In this document: positions 24,613-32,645 of the stretch, one piece after another
Numbering within the stretch: the first letter of the stretch is position 1
Layout: each line of letters opens with the position of its first letter
Source of the DNA: Candidatus Gastranaerophilales bacterium
GTDB taxonomy: Bacteria > Cyanobacteriota > Vampirovibrionia > Gastranaerophilales > Gastranaerophilaceae
DNA length: 44,845 nucleotides
NCBI GenBank assembly: GCA_944325585.1
Contig: CALVAS010000007.1
Span: forward strand, 1 to 44,845
Direction: 5' to 3'
Notes under the pieces: model-generated
Database searches by the model: none
Told to the model about the DNA's origin: nothing
What the model saw: only the letters and a program-made list of their open reading frames with translations
Position numbers and translations under genes: made by a program

Positions 24613-25068
24613 TTATTTTAACGCAAAAGTCATGTCTGCTTCCACGCAAACTTTTCCGTCAACTTTGCCGATTCCGTGTGCTTTGCAAATCGGGCCTTTT
24701 ACTTTGGTAAGTTCAACTTCCATTTCAAACTTGTCACCTGGGCGGACGATATTTTTGAATCTTACGCCGTCGACGCCTGCGTATAAAGTTAATTTACCTT
24801 CAAACTCCGGCATTGTCATCAAAATCGGTGCTGAACACTGCGCCATTGCCTCAAGCTGTAAAACTCCGGGCATTATAGGATTTCCGGGGAAATGCCCCTG
24901 AAAAAACTGTTCATTCATTGTCAAATTTTTGTAACCTTTTGCGTATTTTCCCGGAACGCATTCTGTTATTCTGTCAACAAGAAGGAAAGGAAATCTGTGA
25001 GGAATCATTTCCATTATCTGCATTGTGTCGAAGCTCAAAACTTCTTGTTTGGTTTCTTCTGTCATCAT
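24613..25068 (-). CDS. fabZ: 3-hydroxyacyl-[acyl-carrier-protein] dehydratase
   Basis: FabZ dehydrates 3-hydroxyacyl-ACP in fatty-acid elongation. It competes with LpxA/LpxD for the same hydroxyacyl-ACP pool, which explains its place beside lipid A genes. The 151-residue hot-dog protein has the catalytic His59 in FFQGHFPGNPIMPG and Glu73 in QLEAMAQ. PHRFPFLLVDRI (23-34) is the family N-terminal signature. Two adjacent ATGs follow AGGAG; the second (25065) has the better seven-base spacing. It lies about 80 bases behind lpxC on the same strand. Confidence 0.96.
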   Translation of the reverse strand: MMTEETKQEVLSFDTMQIMEMIPHRFPFLLVDRITECVPGKYAKGYKNLTMNEQFFQGHFPGNPIMPGVLQLEAMAQCSAPILMTMPEFEGKLTLYAGVDGVRFKNIVRPGDKFEMEVELTKVKGPICKAHGIGKVDGKVCVEADMTFALK

Positions 25069-25146
25069 CTTTCTCCTATTATCTTTACTTTTTTATCTTT
25101 TATATTTAAATCAGTTTTATTTGGAAAGCATATTTAAAACTGAAAT

Positions 25147-25965
25147 TTATTTACATTCAATCAATTTGCCCTTAAGCATTTTTGCCGTTTTTATATGAAC
25201 TGCATGACCGGCTTCTTTTACAAGAATCTGGCATTTCATATTAAGCGGATTAACTCCGGTAAGATAAAAATCACCGATTAAATCAAGAATTTTATGTTTT
25301 ATCGGTTCATTGTCGCTTTTTAAAGGCGATGTGTAGCCTTCATCCTCCAGACCGAGAGTGTTTTCAATATTTACACCCTGCGCGAATCCCAGCATTTGAA
25401 ATTTTTTCAGATCTTTGTAAAACCCGAATGTTCTTGCTTCAATAATTTCTTCTTTGTTTTTGGGATTGTAAGCCGCCCATCGTCTTGTTAAATCCGGATG
25501 GTCATAGTTTACCGAATATGATATGTACAGTTCATCCGCAGGGAGCACAACAAGACTCGTTTTACCGTTAAGATAATAAACAGGTTCTCTTACTGTATAA
25601 AATTGTTTCTTTTCAAAAAGATGTTTTTCTATTCCCGCTTTGTTAAAAAGTTCAACCCATTTTTTTGAACTTCCGTCAAGCGCCGGAACTTCGGTTTCAT
25701 CCATACAGATGTCAATGCTGTCAATTCCGCAAAAAGCCAGAGCCGCTGATAAATGTTCCGTCAGCATGGCTTTTGCTTTTTTATTTCCGAGAACAACACA
25801 GTGGTCTGTGGACAAAACGTTTTCAACATCCGCTTCAAACGGCTCTTCGCCTTTGACAAAGTATCTGATTTTTCCTGATTGGGACGGGAAAAATTTTACT
25901 GTGCAAGGTTTGTTTTTCATCAAACCGTTTCCGGATATTGAAATTTCCTGTTTAATTGTTGTCAT
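25147..25965 (-). CDS. lpxC: UDP-3-O-acyl-N-acetylglucosamine deacetylase
   Basis: LpxC is the zinc amidase that commits the cell to lipid A. The 272 residues are shorter than the E. coli enzyme (305) but keep its active site: Glu70-His71 in TEHLSAAL, His224 and Asp228 in HKILDLIGD (zinc ligands with His71; Asp232 follows), and the general acid His254 in AGHAVH. The ribosome site is only a weak AAGG. The gene follows lpxD by about 35 bases and precedes fabZ, giving the order lpxD-lpxC-fabZ. The protein acts in the cytoplasm, and its level is controlled by proteolysis in enterobacteria. The short C-terminus ends KGKLIECK. Confidence 0.96.
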   Translation of the reverse strand: MTTIKQEISISGNGLMKNKPCTVKFFPSQSGKIRYFVKGEEPFEADVENVLSTDHCVVLGNKKAKAMLTEHLSAALAFCGIDSIDICMDETEVPALDGSSKKWVELFNKAGIEKHLFEKKQFYTVREPVYYLNGKTSLVVLPADELYISYSVNYDHPDLTRRWAAYNPKNKEEIIEARTFGFYKDLKKFQMLGFAQGVNIENTLGLEDEGYTSPLKSDNEPIKHKILDLIGDFYLTGVNPLNMKCQILVKEAGHAVHIKTAKMLKGKLIECK

Positions 25966-26000
25966 TTGCTGCCTTCAAAACTCTCTTTTCTTAATGCAAA

Positions 26001-27095
26001 CTACTCTTTGTTTAAATTTTCTTCAAATTCTTTTAAGAACGGTTCATACTTGCGGAATTTTGCGAAAATTTCCTGAGCATCTTTCATTGTTTTTAATTGT
26101 TTGATAAATTCTTTTCTCGGAACCGCAGGGATACCGACAATGATTGATTTTTCAGGGAATGATTTTGTAACACCGGCTTTTGCCGTGATAATTGTATCAG
26201 AACCGATTTCGATATGGTCAGCCAGACCTGCCTGACCTGCAATAACTACTCTGTCGCCGATTACACAGCTTCCTGCGATACCGACCTGAGATACTATCAA
26301 ACATCCCTGACCGATTTTGCAGTTGTGGCCTATCATTACAAGGTCATCAATTTTTGTATTGTCGCCAATTGTTGTGTTTTCGATTGTACCTCTGTCGATT
26401 GCAGTGTTAGCTCCGATTTCAACGTTGTTTCCGATTTCAACAGCGCCGATTGATGGGATTTTGAAAATAACATGTTTTGTGTTTGTTTCTTTAATTTCTC
26501 CGTCTTTTCTTGCCTGTTCAATGTTGTCGGGATTTTCCGTAACAAAGCTGAATCCGTCGGCGCCGAGGGATACTCCGTGGTGAAGAATTACATCATTTCC
26601 GATTTTAACTCTGTCACCGATATTTACGCCCGGGTGGAAGAAACAATTTTTACCGATTTTAACTCCGCCGCCGATGTATGTATTTGCAAGAATTTTTGTG
26701 TTGTCACCGATTACGGCATCACGTCCGACAACAACATTCGGCCCGATTTGTACATTTTCGCCCAGTTTGGCTGTTTCATGAATAACTGCGGTCGGGTGAA
26801 CTCCTTTGTTAACTTCCGGTGCTGTATAAAACAGGTTGAGAAGTTTCATCATTGCAAGCCGCGGACGTTCAACTTCAATTGTTGTGAATCCGTCGATTTG
26901 AACTCCGAGCGGAACAAGTGCTGCTTTAGCTTTGGATTTCGCAAGGTTTGCGATTTCTTCTTCACCTAATGCAAGCGCCAGAGTGTTTTCGTCAGACAAG
27001 AGCGGCGGTGCGATTTGTGTAATTTTTGCATCTTCCGCTTTCGTTAGCATTCCGCCTACAATTTGTGAAATTTCTTCAACCGTAAAAGTTTTCAT
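26001..27095 (-). CDS. lpxD: UDP-3-O-(hydroxyacyl)glucosamine N-acyltransferase
   Basis: LpxD adds the second hydroxyacyl chain, at the 2-amino group freed by LpxC. The 364 residues have an N-terminal uridine-binding domain (about 1-95), a long left-handed beta-helix of hexapeptides from about residue 100, and a C-terminal helical tail (KEFIKQLKTMKDAQEIFAKF). Catalytic His257 lies in LVMIGHNCKIG, matching E. coli His239. The ATG has AAGGAG upstream. It follows the heptose-phosphate nucleotidyltransferase gene by 13 bases, so the transcript probably covers rfaE2, lpxD, lpxC and fabZ. Confidence 0.96.
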   Translation of the reverse strand: MKTFTVEEISQIVGGMLTKAEDAKITQIAPPLLSDENTLALALGEEEIANLAKSKAKAALVPLGVQIDGFTTIEVERPRLAMMKLLNLFYTAPEVNKGVHPTAVIHETAKLGENVQIGPNVVVGRDAVIGDNTKILANTYIGGGVKIGKNCFFHPGVNIGDRVKIGNDVILHHGVSLGADGFSFVTENPDNIEQARKDGEIKETNTKHVIFKIPSIGAVEIGNNVEIGANTAIDRGTIENTTIGDNTKIDDLVMIGHNCKIGQGCLIVSQVGIAGSCVIGDRVVIAGQAGLADHIEIGSDTIITAKAGVTKSFPEKSIIVGIPAVPRKEFIKQLKTMKDAQEIFAKFRKYEPFLKEFEENLNKE

Positions 27096-27108
27096 AAGTT
27101 TTATCTCC

Positions 27109-27579
27109 TTAATTATTTCTCATTTTTTCGATTGTATTAGTGGTTGATTTGCCCTGAACAAACTCAATGAATTCAACACGGGTTCCGTTTTTTTTCATAA
27201 TATCCGCTTCCGGAAGTGTTTCCATCGTATAATCAGCGCCTTTTGTGTAAACATCCGGTTTAATTTCATCAAGAAGATCACGCGGGCTGTCTTCATCAAA
27301 TAAAACAACAAAGTCCACACATTTTAGAGCGCACAGAATTTCGGCACGATCGTTTTCGTTATTTATGGGACGTCCTTCGCCTTTTATAGAGCGCACTGAT
27401 TTGTCGGAATTCAGAAGAACAATCATGTAATCCGCAAAAGATTTTGTTTTTTCGAGGTATCTGACGTGTCCGACATGGAGAATGTCAAAACAGCCGTTTG
27501 TCGCAACAACGGTTTTGCCGATTTTATGAAGGTTTGAAACAAATTCCGCAACCTTGTCTCTTCTTAAGATTTGTCCCAT
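27109..27579 (-). CDS. rfaE2: D-glycero-beta-D-manno-heptose 1-phosphate adenylyltransferase domain protein
   Basis: This is a stand-alone nucleotidyltransferase equal to the C-terminal domain of HldE. It activates heptose-1-phosphate to ADP-heptose for the LPS core. The 156 residues contain TNGCFDILHVGH (27-38) with the HxGH nucleotide motif, the SIKGEGRP loop with an RAEIL helix, and a late KGKSTTNTI motif, all typical of RfaE2. The kinase half (HldA/RfaE1) is not in the window. The start has AAGGAG. It heads the lpxD-lpxC-fabZ run and ends 13 bases before lpxD. Members of this fold also use glycerol-3-phosphate, but the sequence favours the heptose enzyme. Confidence 0.88.
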   Translation of the reverse strand: MGQILRRDKVAEFVSNLHKIGKTVVATNGCFDILHVGHVRYLEKTKSFADYMIVLLNSDKSVRSIKGEGRPINNENDRAEILCALKCVDFVVLFDEDSPRDLLDEIKPDVYTKGADYTMETLPEADIMKKNGTRVEFIEFVQGKSTTNTIEKMRNN

Positions 27580-27653
27580 ATTACTCCTTATTCTGTTATT
27601 TTACCAGAAACAAAGAATAATAAAGCTCATTTTTAACAAAAAGTAATAAAAAA

Positions 27654-27671
27654 GACCTCATTTTTGAGGCC
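27654..27671. terminator. Bidirectional terminator
   Basis: GACCTCA (27654-27660) pairs with TGAGGCC (27665-27671) over a TTTT loop, with one G-U pair on each strand. A-rich and T-rich runs of about six bases flank the stem on each side. On the minus strand it closes the 42-residue gene, just upstream of rfaE2. Confidence 0.8.
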
Positions 27672-27693
27672 TTTTTTATTATCTGTGTAAATT

Positions 27694-27822
27694 TTATGCT
27701 ATCTGAAGTGTTTGTTCCAGCATATCAACTGTTGAACGGGGCATTTTGTATTCCTGTTCTTTGGATTTTTCTTCTTTTTTAGAATCATCCTTCTGGATAT
27801 TTAATTTTTTGATATTTTCCAT
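27694..27822 (-). CDS. Small highly charged protein of unknown function
   Basis: ATG 27822 follows a near-perfect ribosome site (AAAGGAG, seven bases away) and encodes 42 residues beginning MENIKKLNIQKDDSKKEEK. The middle is a run of Lys and Glu, and the end is MPRSTVDMLEQTLQIA. It lies between the 87-residue gene and a terminator. No family is recognised. The good ribosome site and the terminator directly behind support a real gene. It could be a small regulatory or adaptor peptide. Confidence 0.5.
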   Translation of the reverse strand: MENIKKLNIQKDDSKKEEKSKEQEYKMPRSTVDMLEQTLQIA

Positions 27823-27861
27823 AAAATTCTCCTTTGTCCGGTTATAAAAAATACGTAAATT

Positions 27862-28125
27862 TTATTTTTGAACTATTTGCCATAATCTTTTCATATTTTC
27901 AGAAGCAATTGTTACCGCATCTTTGGCTTTATTAAAGCTGAACGAATCCTGAAGCATGGCAATTACTCTTTTATCATTATCCGAATTTAGAAATTCTACA
28001 TTAGGAATTTTAACTTCCTCGAATGTATTATTTCTGACATATTTCAAGCTCTCAGGAGCCAGTTGGGGTCTTACAGCATTACGGGTGATGGCTGCGTTTG
28101 AGGCAAATGAATTTACTTTTAGCAT
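27862..28125 (-). CDS. Small protein of unknown function
   Basis: This 87-residue protein begins MLKVNSFASNAAITRNAVRPQ. It continues with a polar region and a C-terminal helix with alternating charged and hydrophobic residues (DAVTIASENMKRLWQIVQK). The ribosome site AAAAAGGAG is strong. It lies 13 bases after asd, so it is likely on the asd transcript. The short N-terminal style (M, two to three residues, VNS/INT, then a disordered polar stretch) resembles the 532-residue protein at 21699-23297. I recognise no family. Confidence 0.5.
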   Translation of the reverse strand: MLKVNSFASNAAITRNAVRPQLAPESLKYVRNNTFEEVKIPNVEFLNSDNDKRVIAMLQDSFSFNKAKDAVTIASENMKRLWQIVQK

Positions 28126-28138
28126 TTATTTCTCCTTT

Positions 28139-29155
28139 TTAAAACAAGTCCATGTCTATAACTTTTTTGCAAATGCGAACGGTATTTAGTGCAGCGCCGA
28201 TTCGCAGGTTGTCCGCTACACACCAGAGTGAAATCCCGTTTTTGAACGCGAGATTTTTTCTGATTCTGCCGGCAAAGACAGGATCAACTCCTGCTGCGTC
28301 GCGGGTTGTGGGGTATTCGTAATTTTCAGGATTATCAATTACTTTTACGCCGAAAGAATTTTTTAGAATTTCGCGGACTTCATCCGGTGAAATTTCCTCT
28401 TCAAATTCAATATCAACAGCTTCGCTGTGGCCTGTGTAAACCGGTACTCTGACTGCTGTACAGGATATCGGCAGGTCAGCGGGAAGATGAAGAATTTTTT
28501 TAGTTTCTTTAACGACTTTCATTTCTTCTTTTGTGTAACCGTTTTCGCAAAAAACATCTATCTGCGGAATTACGTTAAACGAAATCGGTTTTTTGAAACA
28601 TTTATTTTCAAACTTTTCACCTGCAAGGTTTGCCTTTGTGTCTGCGGTAAGTTCGTTCATTGCAGCAAGTCCTGCGCCTGAAACCGCTTGATAAGTTGAA
28701 ACAATCAGTCTTTTAATTTTTGCTTTTTCATGAAGGGGTTTTAAAATAAGCATCAATTGAGACGTTGAACAATTTGGGTTTGAAATAATTCCTTTGTGTT
28801 TTCTTAAATCCTCATCATTTACGTTTGCAATAACAAGCGGAACATCTTCGTCCATTCTGAATGCGCTTGAATTGTCAATCAAAACGCCGCCTCTTTTTAC
28901 GATTTCGGGAGCAAATTTTTGAGAAGTTGAACCGCCTGCTGAGGCAAGAACTATATTTATGCCGTCAAAACTTTCGGGTTTTGCTTCTTCAACAATGTAT
29001 TTTTTCCCTTGAAATTCAATTTCTGTTCCTGCGCTTTTTGCACTGGACAAAAATTTGATTTCATTATATGGAATTTTCATCTCATCAACTATTTTAGTAA
29101 TTTCGCGGCCGACAACGCCTGTTGCGCCGAGAATTGCAATGTTTGGTTTTCTCAT
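28139..29155 (-). CDS. asd: Aspartate-semialdehyde dehydrogenase
   Basis: Asd reduces aspartyl phosphate to aspartate semialdehyde, the branch point to lysine/DAP, threonine and methionine. The 338 residues show the NADPH loop GATGVVG (10-16), the catalytic Cys129 in SNPNCST, and VPVYTGHSEAV with the active-site His. The C-terminus has the RIGAALNTV segment. The start follows GGAGAGG. This is the Gram-positive/cyanobacterial style of Asd rather than the enterobacterial one. It heads a unit that includes at least the 87-residue gene. dapB of the same pathway is far away at 4.9 kb. Confidence 0.97.
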   Translation of the reverse strand: MRKPNIAILGATGVVGREITKIVDEMKIPYNEIKFLSSAKSAGTEIEFQGKKYIVEEAKPESFDGINIVLASAGGSTSQKFAPEIVKRGGVLIDNSSAFRMDEDVPLVIANVNDEDLRKHKGIISNPNCSTSQLMLILKPLHEKAKIKRLIVSTYQAVSGAGLAAMNELTADTKANLAGEKFENKCFKKPISFNVIPQIDVFCENGYTKEEMKVVKETKKILHLPADLPISCTAVRVPVYTGHSEAVDIEFEEEISPDEVREILKNSFGVKVIDNPENYEYPTTRDAAGVDPVFAGRIRKNLAFKNGISLWCVADNLRIGAALNTVRICKKVIDMDLF

Positions 29156-29250
29156 TTGACAGCCTCTCCGGTTATTTGTAATTATTTTTATTATTATATA
29201 TTAGCAGAAACAAAAAGGATTAAAACTTGATATTACAAAACGTAAAAAAA

Positions 29251-29273
29251 GGCGGTTGATTATATCAACCGCC
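29251..29273 (-). terminator. Rho-independent terminator of the flotillin operon
   Basis: GGCGGTTGAT (29251-29260) pairs with ATCAACCGCC (29264-29273), a perfect 10-bp stem. On the minus strand it is followed by seven T. It lies just downstream of the flotillin stop. Confidence 0.9.
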
Positions 29274-29295
29274 GATTACTTTTACAGTAGAAATT

Positions 29296-30756
29296 TTATT
29301 TGTTTTCTTTTTCCTGTTTTTTAGGAGCAGCCGGAGCCTGAACTGTTACGGGTTCCGCTTCTATATCTTCCTGAGATGCGACTTTACCGAGGATTTGTGG
29401 GAGTTCAATTCCTGCCTGACCTGCAAGATCGTGCATTGCAGGAAGTGCCTTAATCAAATCTCTCATAAAGTTTGCGGTTGTGCTTCCGCCTTTAGAACCT
29501 GCACCGCCATCCCAAACAGTAATTTTATCAAATTTGATATTTTTAATAGCTTCAACCTGTTTGCCAACAATATCTTCAATTTTTTCAATCATTAAGAAAC
29601 TTGTTGCAATTTCGGGTTTGTTGTTGCTGATTTTTACCAGTTGGTCGTAACCTTTTGCTTTAGCTTCAAGAACAGCACGCACACCTTCTGCTTCGGCAAA
29701 GTATTTTGCCTTAATTGCGTCAGCTTCACCGTTTGCGATACGTCTCAATCTTTCAGCTTCGGCGTCTGCTTCTACCTGAATTTTAAGTTTTTCAACTTCC
29801 TGACGTGCAAGCTCTTCTTTCTTTAATCTTGCTTCTTCCATTTCTTTTTGCGCAATCAAAACATCGCGTTCTGCGTTGGCTTTTGCAACTTCACCAAGTT
29901 TTAAAGCATCTGCCTGTTTAACTGCAAGATTTGCATTTGAATCCGCAATGTTTGCTTTTGCAATGTTCTCACCGTCGACGGCTTCTGCTTCAAGACTTGC
30001 TGTTTTGATACGCTGTTCTTTATCTGCATTTGTTTTACCGATTTCTGTTTGAGCGGTTTGTTCTGCAACCTGAACTTCTTTTTCTTTATTTGCTTCGGCT
30101 TCACCGACGGCACCGAGTTTTTCCTGTTGAGCAACTTCTACTTTTGCTTTGTTAATGGCTTCTGCTGCTGCTTTTTTACCGATTGCGTCAATGTAGCCGG
30201 ATTCATCCGTAATATCTTTGATGTTTACGTTGATAATTTCAAGCCCGATTTTATTAAGTTCTGTGTTTACGTTTGCGTTAATCTGTTCCAGAAATTTTTC
30301 TCTGTCCTGATTGATTTCCTCAATTGTCAGAGTTGCGATTGCAAGACGCAATTGACCGAGAATAATATCGCTTGCCTGAGTGATTATATCTACTTTAGTC
30401 AAACCCAAAAGACGTTCTGCCGCATTAATCATTATGTTTTCTTTAGTTGAAATACCAAATGTAAATGTTGAAGGCACCGCAACACGGATATTACCTTTTG
30501 AAAGAGCGCCTTTCAAATCAATATCGGTTGTCATAGGTTCCAAAGATAAAACTCCGTAATCCTGAATCAGCGGAATAATAAAAGTTCCGCCGCCGTGAAC
30601 ACATTTTGCAGTGGATGTTCCGCCTGTTTTACCGTAAACTACGATAACTTTGTTTGACGGGCATCTTTTGTACTGGTTGGCAACAAATATCAGCGCCGCC
30701 ACCAGTATCAGTGCCGGAACCGTTACAAATGCCATAAAACTCGGATCTAAAAACAT
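29296..30756 (-). CDS. Flotillin-like SPFH/band-7 membrane scaffold protein
   Basis: Flotillins are membrane-anchored oligomers that organise lipid domains and signalling complexes. The 486 residues have one N-terminal membrane segment (about 9-27), an SPFH/band-7 domain (roughly 30-210), then a long alanine- and glutamate-rich coiled coil (about 210-390) with the repeated EAEA pattern of the family. A short C-terminal region with GAGSKGGSTTANF and an Ala/Gln-rich tail follows. It resembles YqiK/FloT. The ribosome site is AAAGGAG. It is the second gene of a pair: the NfeD/YuaF-like gene lies 16 bases upstream. This pairing of flotillin with an OB-fold membrane protein is common in bacteria. 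Confidence 0.92.
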   Translation of the reverse strand: MFLDPSFMAFVTVPALILVAALIFVANQYKRCPSNKVIVVYGKTGGTSTAKCVHGGGTFIIPLIQDYGVLSLEPMTTDIDLKGALSKGNIRVAVPSTFTFGISTKENIMINAAERLLGLTKVDIITQASDIILGQLRLAIATLTIEEINQDREKFLEQINANVNTELNKIGLEIINVNIKDITDESGYIDAIGKKAAAEAINKAKVEVAQQEKLGAVGEAEANKEKEVQVAEQTAQTEIGKTNADKEQRIKTASLEAEAVDGENIAKANIADSNANLAVKQADALKLGEVAKANAERDVLIAQKEMEEARLKKEELARQEVEKLKIQVEADAEAERLRRIANGEADAIKAKYFAEAEGVRAVLEAKAKGYDQLVKISNNKPEIATSFLMIEKIEDIVGKQVEAIKNIKFDKITVWDGGAGSKGGSTTANFMRDLIKALPAMHDLAGQAGIELPQILGKVASQEDIEAEPVTVQAPAAPKKQEKENK

Positions 30757-30772
30757 TTCTTTCTCCTTTTAT

Positions 30773-31321
30773 TTAAACTCGTACAATATAAATTTTGTTA
30801 TCTTCTACTTTTTCTATTTTGACAGGCATGAAGGCATGAATTTCTTCATCCGTCATGTTGAATGCGTTCACAACCGAAAGCTGGTCATTAATTGTTATTT
30901 CAATTTGGCCTTCGCTTTGCGGTTTGAAGGCGGTGTATGCTCTTCCTACTGTGCCCACAAAATCTTCCAGATTAATTTTTGCTTTTTTATCAAGTTTTTT
31001 AATTAAAAACATCAGATATGCTGACAAAAACATAAAAATTAATCCGAACACAAACGCTGTAATGAATGAAATAATAGCACCCAGCTTAAATTGTGCAAAA
31101 CAAGCAAGTCCGACCCAGCCGAATCCCATTAAAAATGCAAGAATTGACTGGATTGAAATAAAGTCAAACGCAACATCCGTATCGCATAGAGTTGTGAAAT
31201 CCGAATGGACTTCCACATCTCCGCCTGTAAAGAGAAACAGGCAGATTTTTATAATATAAAACACTGTTGCGAAAACTCCGACTGCCAAAAACATATTTGT
31301 AATATTTAAAAATTCAGGCAT
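30773..31321 (-). CDS. NfeD/YuaF-like membrane protein with OB-fold domain
   Basis: This is the partner of the flotillin gene just downstream. The 182 residues have three hydrophobic segments (about 9-31, 58-78 and 82-107) and a C-terminal soluble domain (about 115-182) with the beta-rich, GTVGRAYTAF-containing pattern of the NfeD/YqiJ OB fold, which probably faces the cytoplasm. Members usually lie beside flotillin or stomatin genes, and YuaF of B. subtilis affects membrane fluidity. The start has GAAAGGAG. A TAAAAT box further upstream may be the promoter. Confidence 0.8.
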   Translation of the reverse strand: MPEFLNITNMFLAVGVFATVFYIIKICLFLFTGGDVEVHSDFTTLCDTDVAFDFISIQSILAFLMGFGWVGLACFAQFKLGAIISFITAFVFGLIFMFLSAYLMFLIKKLDKKAKINLEDFVGTVGRAYTAFKPQSEGQIEITINDQLSVVNAFNMTDEEIHAFMPVKIEKVEDNKIYIVRV

Positions 31322-31451
31322 ATAAAACTCCTTTCAAGGGTATATTTTACTTTGAAAAGTGTTTTTTTAAGTCATACATTTACATTATTTTATTGAATGT
31401 GATTATTAAGAGTGTTGTTCGGCGCTGTGTTTTTTAACAATTATTATTTTA

Positions 31452-31479
31452 TTGCACTGTAGAAATTTCGTTTTATAAT
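31452..31479 (+). promoter_or_regulatory. Promoter of alr, placed for a nearly leaderless mRNA
   Basis: TTGCAC (31452-31457) and TATAAT (31474-31479) are 16 bases apart. The box ends eight bases before the alr ATG, leaving no room for a ribosome site. Confidence 0.55.
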
Positions 31480-31487
31480 ATTTAGAT

Positions 31488-32612
31488 ATGAAAAACGTAA
31501 AACAATCTAATGTAAATATTCACAGAGACAGCTGGGTTGAGATTAATCTTGATTATCTGGCGCAAAATATAAAAAATATTAAAAAACAGACACCAAAAGA
31601 CGTTAAACTTCTGGCTGTTGTAAAGGCCGACGCTTACGGCCACGGGGCTGTAATGCTTGCTCCGACACTGCTTGCAAGCGGTGCTGATATGCTTGGAGTT
31701 GCTTCAATTGATGAGGGCGCCGATTTAAGAAATGCCAAAATAATGGCGGACATTCTTGTGCTTGGTGCTGTTCCTGTCTGGGCGGTTGAAAGTGCGGTTA
31801 AACTGGATCTTGCAATTTCTGTTTTTTCAAAAGACCATATTCTTGCCTGCCGTCAGACTTATGAAAGAACCGGAAAAAAGCCGAAGGTTCATGTGAAAAT
31901 TGATACGGGTATGAACCGTATTGGTGTGGCTGCTGAAGATGCGGTTGATTTTATTAGTGAAGTGAGAAATTCTGATTTCATAGATTTTAAAGGTGTGTTT
32001 ACACATCTTGCAAATGCCGAAAACCGTGACAAAACAAATCTTCAGATTGCTAAGTGGAACAATGTCATCTCAAAAATTAACACGGATGGTTTGCTGCTGC
32101 ATATTTTAAATACAGCAGGACAAATGTGTTATGATGTGCCGAATTCAAACATGAGACGTGCGGGAATTGCGATTTACGGGCTTTATCCTGACTTTCCGGA
32201 GAATGGCGAAAAACATATTCCGACCCTTAAACAGATTCTTTCTTTAAAAGGCAGAATAGTTCATATTCACGAGGCAAAAGATAATGAAGGCGTAAGCTAC
32301 GGACATACTTTTGTTGCTCACGGCACACGCAAAATCGCAACGGTTCCGCTCGGCTATGCAGACGGGATTCCGCGCGGGCTTTCAAATAAAATTTCGGGCG
32401 TTCTTAACGGCAAAAGAGTGCCGCAAATCGGAAACATTACAATGGATCAAATGATGTTTGACATAACAGGTGTTGAGGCAAAGGTCGGGGACGTAATTAC
32501 GCTTCTGGATGAAAACAATTCAATTGATGAGTGGGCTAAGATTCTCGGAACAATAAATTACGAACTGACCTGCCGTTTGAAAGTCAGATTGCCGCGTGTT
32601 TATACAAGATAG
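31488..32612 (+). CDS. alr: Alanine racemase
   Basis: Alr makes D-alanine for peptidoglycan. The 374 residues are standard: the PLP lysine Lys46 in VVKADAYGHG, the second catalytic residue Tyr271 in GVSYGHTF, and the C-terminal beta domain with NITMDQMMFDI. The N-terminus has about ten extra residues before the fold (WVEINLDYL). The ATG lacks a Shine-Dalgarno and has a -10 box eight bases upstream. It is followed 33 bases later by lpd on the same strand, which may share the transcript. Confidence 0.97.
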   Translation: MKNVKQSNVNIHRDSWVEINLDYLAQNIKNIKKQTPKDVKLLAVVKADAYGHGAVMLAPTLLASGADMLGVASIDEGADLRNAKIMADILVLGAVPVWAVESAVKLDLAISVFSKDHILACRQTYERTGKKPKVHVKIDTGMNRIGVAAEDAVDFISEVRNSDFIDFKGVFTHLANAENRDKTNLQIAKWNNVISKINTDGLLLHILNTAGQMCYDVPNSNMRRAGIAIYGLYPDFPENGEKHIPTLKQILSLKGRIVHIHEAKDNEGVSYGHTFVAHGTRKIATVPLGYADGIPRGLSNKISGVLNGKRVPQIGNITMDQMMFDITGVEAKVGDVITLLDENNSIDEWAKILGTINYELTCRLKVRLPRVYTR

Positions 32613-32645
32613 AATTAATATAGTCTGAAAATCAGGGAGTAAAAT

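Noticed and set aside
26472-26969. A 165-codon open frame opposite lpxD, rich in Cys, Phe and Asn
   Set aside because: It is the mirror of hexapeptide-repeat codons in lpxD. The low-complexity composition and lack of a start signal argue against a gene.
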